Assembly (NCBI GenBank): GCA_965364735.1
Contig: CBDTYW010000200.1
Coordinates: forward strand, 1 to 7,021
Reading direction: 5' to 3'
DNA from: CBDTYW01 sp965364735
GTDB lineage: Bacteria; Actinomycetota; Nitriliruptoria; Nitriliruptorales; Nitriliruptoraceae
Length of the DNA stretch: 7,021 bases
Below, piece by piece: positions 5,816-7,021 of this stretch (positions within the stretch are counted from its first letter, which is position 1; the number at the start of each line of letters is the position of its first letter). The notes beneath the pieces were generated by a model. The model saw nothing but the letters and a program-made list of their open reading frames with translations, was not told the DNA's origin and made no database searches. The translations under genes and the position numbers were made by a program.

Positions 5816-7021
5816 CCATGGGCAGCAGGCCACGACCGGACCGTTCAGGCACGCGCCCGTAGAGCGTCGTGCGCTCCCGGACCGGACGACCCGCCGCGGT
5901 CGCGATCGCCTCCAGCTCGACGGGGAGCTTGCGGACGCCGTGGTCTGCGCCGGCCATCCGGCTGATCGTCTCCTCCATCAGCGTCCCGCCCACGTCGTTG
6001 CAGCCCGCTCGGAGCAGATCGACCGCACGATCCGTCCCGACCTTGACCCAGGACATCTGCAGGTTGTCGATGGCTCCTTGCAGCAGCAGCCGTGCCAGCG
6101 CGTGCACCCTCAGGTTGTCCTCCCAGCTCGGCCCCGGCCGCGCGATGCCGGCGAGGTAGATCGGCGCCTGCTGGTGCACGAACGGCAGCGGGACGAACTC
6201 CGTGAACGCCGCGCCGTCACCCGCCAGCGACTCCTCCTGGAGTCGTCGCAGCAGCTTCAGGTGCGCCACCCAGTGGTGCGGGGCATCGACGTGGCCATAC
6301 ATCATCGTCGACGTCGTCGGGATTCCGACGGCGTGCGCGGTCGTGACGACATCGATCCACGCGCTCGTCGGGAGCTTCCCCTTCGTCAGCACCCAGCGGA
6401 TCTCGTCGTCGAGGATCTCGGCCGCCGTACCCGGGATCGAGCCGAGCCCACGGGCCTTCGCCTCGGTCAGCCACTCCCGGATCGAGATGCCCATGCGTGT
6501 CGCGCCGTTGACGATCTCCATGGGGCTGAACGCGTGGACGTGCAGGTCCGGCACGCGCCCGAGGACGGCGTCGAGGATCTCGAAGTAGTAGTCGCCCGGC
6601 AGGTCCGGGTGGATCCCGCCCTGCATGCACACCTCGGTGGCCCCTTCGCGCCACGCCTCCTCGGCGCGGTCGGCGACCTGTTCCAGCGACAGGTTGTAGG
6701 CGTCCGGGTCGTCACGGCGCTGCGCGAAGGCGCAGAACCGACAGCCGGTGTAACAGATGTTGGTGAAGTTGAGGTTGCGGTTCACCACGTAGGTCACGAC
6801 GTCGCCGACGGCCTCGCGCCGGACCTCGTCGGCCGCCTCGCAGAGCGCGTCGAGCTCCACGCCCGAGGTCGTCATCAGCAGCAGCGCCGCATCGTCGTCG
6901 AGGATGGTCCCGCGCTGGGCGCTGGCCAGCGCTGCGGCGACGTCGCGACGGATCGCCGAGCGCGGGGCGGGCTCCGGGCGCGGGGCGTGGAGAAGTTCGG
7001 CGCCGCGGCGGCCCGGATGTT
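5811..7021 (-). CDS. fbiC: FbiC, CofH-type radical SAM domain of F420 precursor (Fo) synthase, N-terminus beyond right edge
   Basis: The visible 402 residues are the CofH-type half of Fo synthase. This half joins L-tyrosine-derived 4-hydroxybenzyl to 5-amino-6-ribitylaminouracil; the CofG half then closes the deazaflavin ring, giving Fo, the chromophore of coenzyme F420. The radical SAM cluster motif CYTGCRFC (CX3CX2C; visible residues 89-96) follows the conserved VNRNLNFTNI. Other family blocks are EVCMQGGIHPDLPGDYY, HVHAFSPMEIVNGATR, SIPGTAAEILDDEIRWVLT, STMMYGHVD, FTEFVPLPFVHQ and GGTLMEETISRMAGADHG. The frame stays open for 48 codons upstream of the first internal ATG (6875), through a linker and a helix ending ILDDDAALLL. 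That ATG has no ribosome binding site, so the gene continues off the edge. Most likely it is the actinobacterial CofG-CofH fusion FbiC; a stand-alone CofH starting beyond 7021 is the alternative. Confidence 0.93.
   Translation of the reverse strand, partial: HPGRRGAELLHAPRPEPAPRSAIRRDVAAALASAQRGTILDDDAALLLMTTSGVELDALCEAADEVRREAVGDVVTYVVNRNLNFTNICYTGCRFCAFAQRRDDPDAYNLSLEQVADRAEEAWREGATEVCMQGGIHPDLPGDYYFEILDAVLGRVPDLHVHAFSPMEIVNGATRMGISIREWLTEAKARGLGSIPGTAAEILDDEIRWVLTKGKLPTSAWIDVVTTAHAVGIPTTSTMMYGHVDAPHHWVAHLKLLRRLQEESLAGDGAAFTEFVPLPFVHQQAPIYLAGIARPGPSWEDNLRVHALARLLLQGAIDNLQMSWVKVGTDRAVDLLRAGCNDVGGTLMEETISRMAGADHGVRKLPVELEAIATAAGRPVRERTTLYGRVPERSGRGLLPMA

Overview
The window is GC-rich, and every gene I can support is read from the minus strand. 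A FbiC-type F420 enzyme, a SigK-like ECF sigma factor and strongly G/C-ending codons point to an actinomycete (Actinomycetota). I cannot place it further.

Layout in transcription order (right to left). From 7021 to 5811 is the C-terminal, CofH-type part of fbiC (deazaflavin/F420 biosynthesis), cut by the right edge and closed by an intrinsic terminator that overlaps its stop codon. From 5810 to 5569 is a regulatory gap with helically phased A-tracts, a long inverted repeat, a candidate promoter, and a tandem pair of 12-bp elements with palindromic cores. From 5568 to 4966 is the ECF sigma factor, which has no anti-sigma gene beside it. A 188-bp gap with a hairpin, a palindrome and a weak candidate promoter follows. 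From 4777 to the left edge is one uninterrupted frame of 1592 codons. It encodes a huge, soluble-looking, coiled-coil protein whose C-terminus lies outside the window.

The giant gene is easy to miss because long open frames on the opposite strand cover it (for example 665-2884 on +). Its internal repeats settle the coding strand. Two 374-bp segments 396 bp apart differ at 12 positions, and 11 of these fall on third codon positions of the minus-strand frame. A third partial copy differs at 5 positions, all third positions and all synonymous. A separate 169-codon repeat begins again at the left edge.

fbiC looks like an independent metabolic gene with its own terminator. The sigma factor and the coiled-coil gene are neighbours on one strand, but the spacing suggests separate promoters, so a regulatory link between them is only a hypothesis. 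The strongest candidate for something undescribed is the giant Lys/Cys/Tyr-poor repeat protein next to an orphan ECF sigma factor with a tandem operator-like element.
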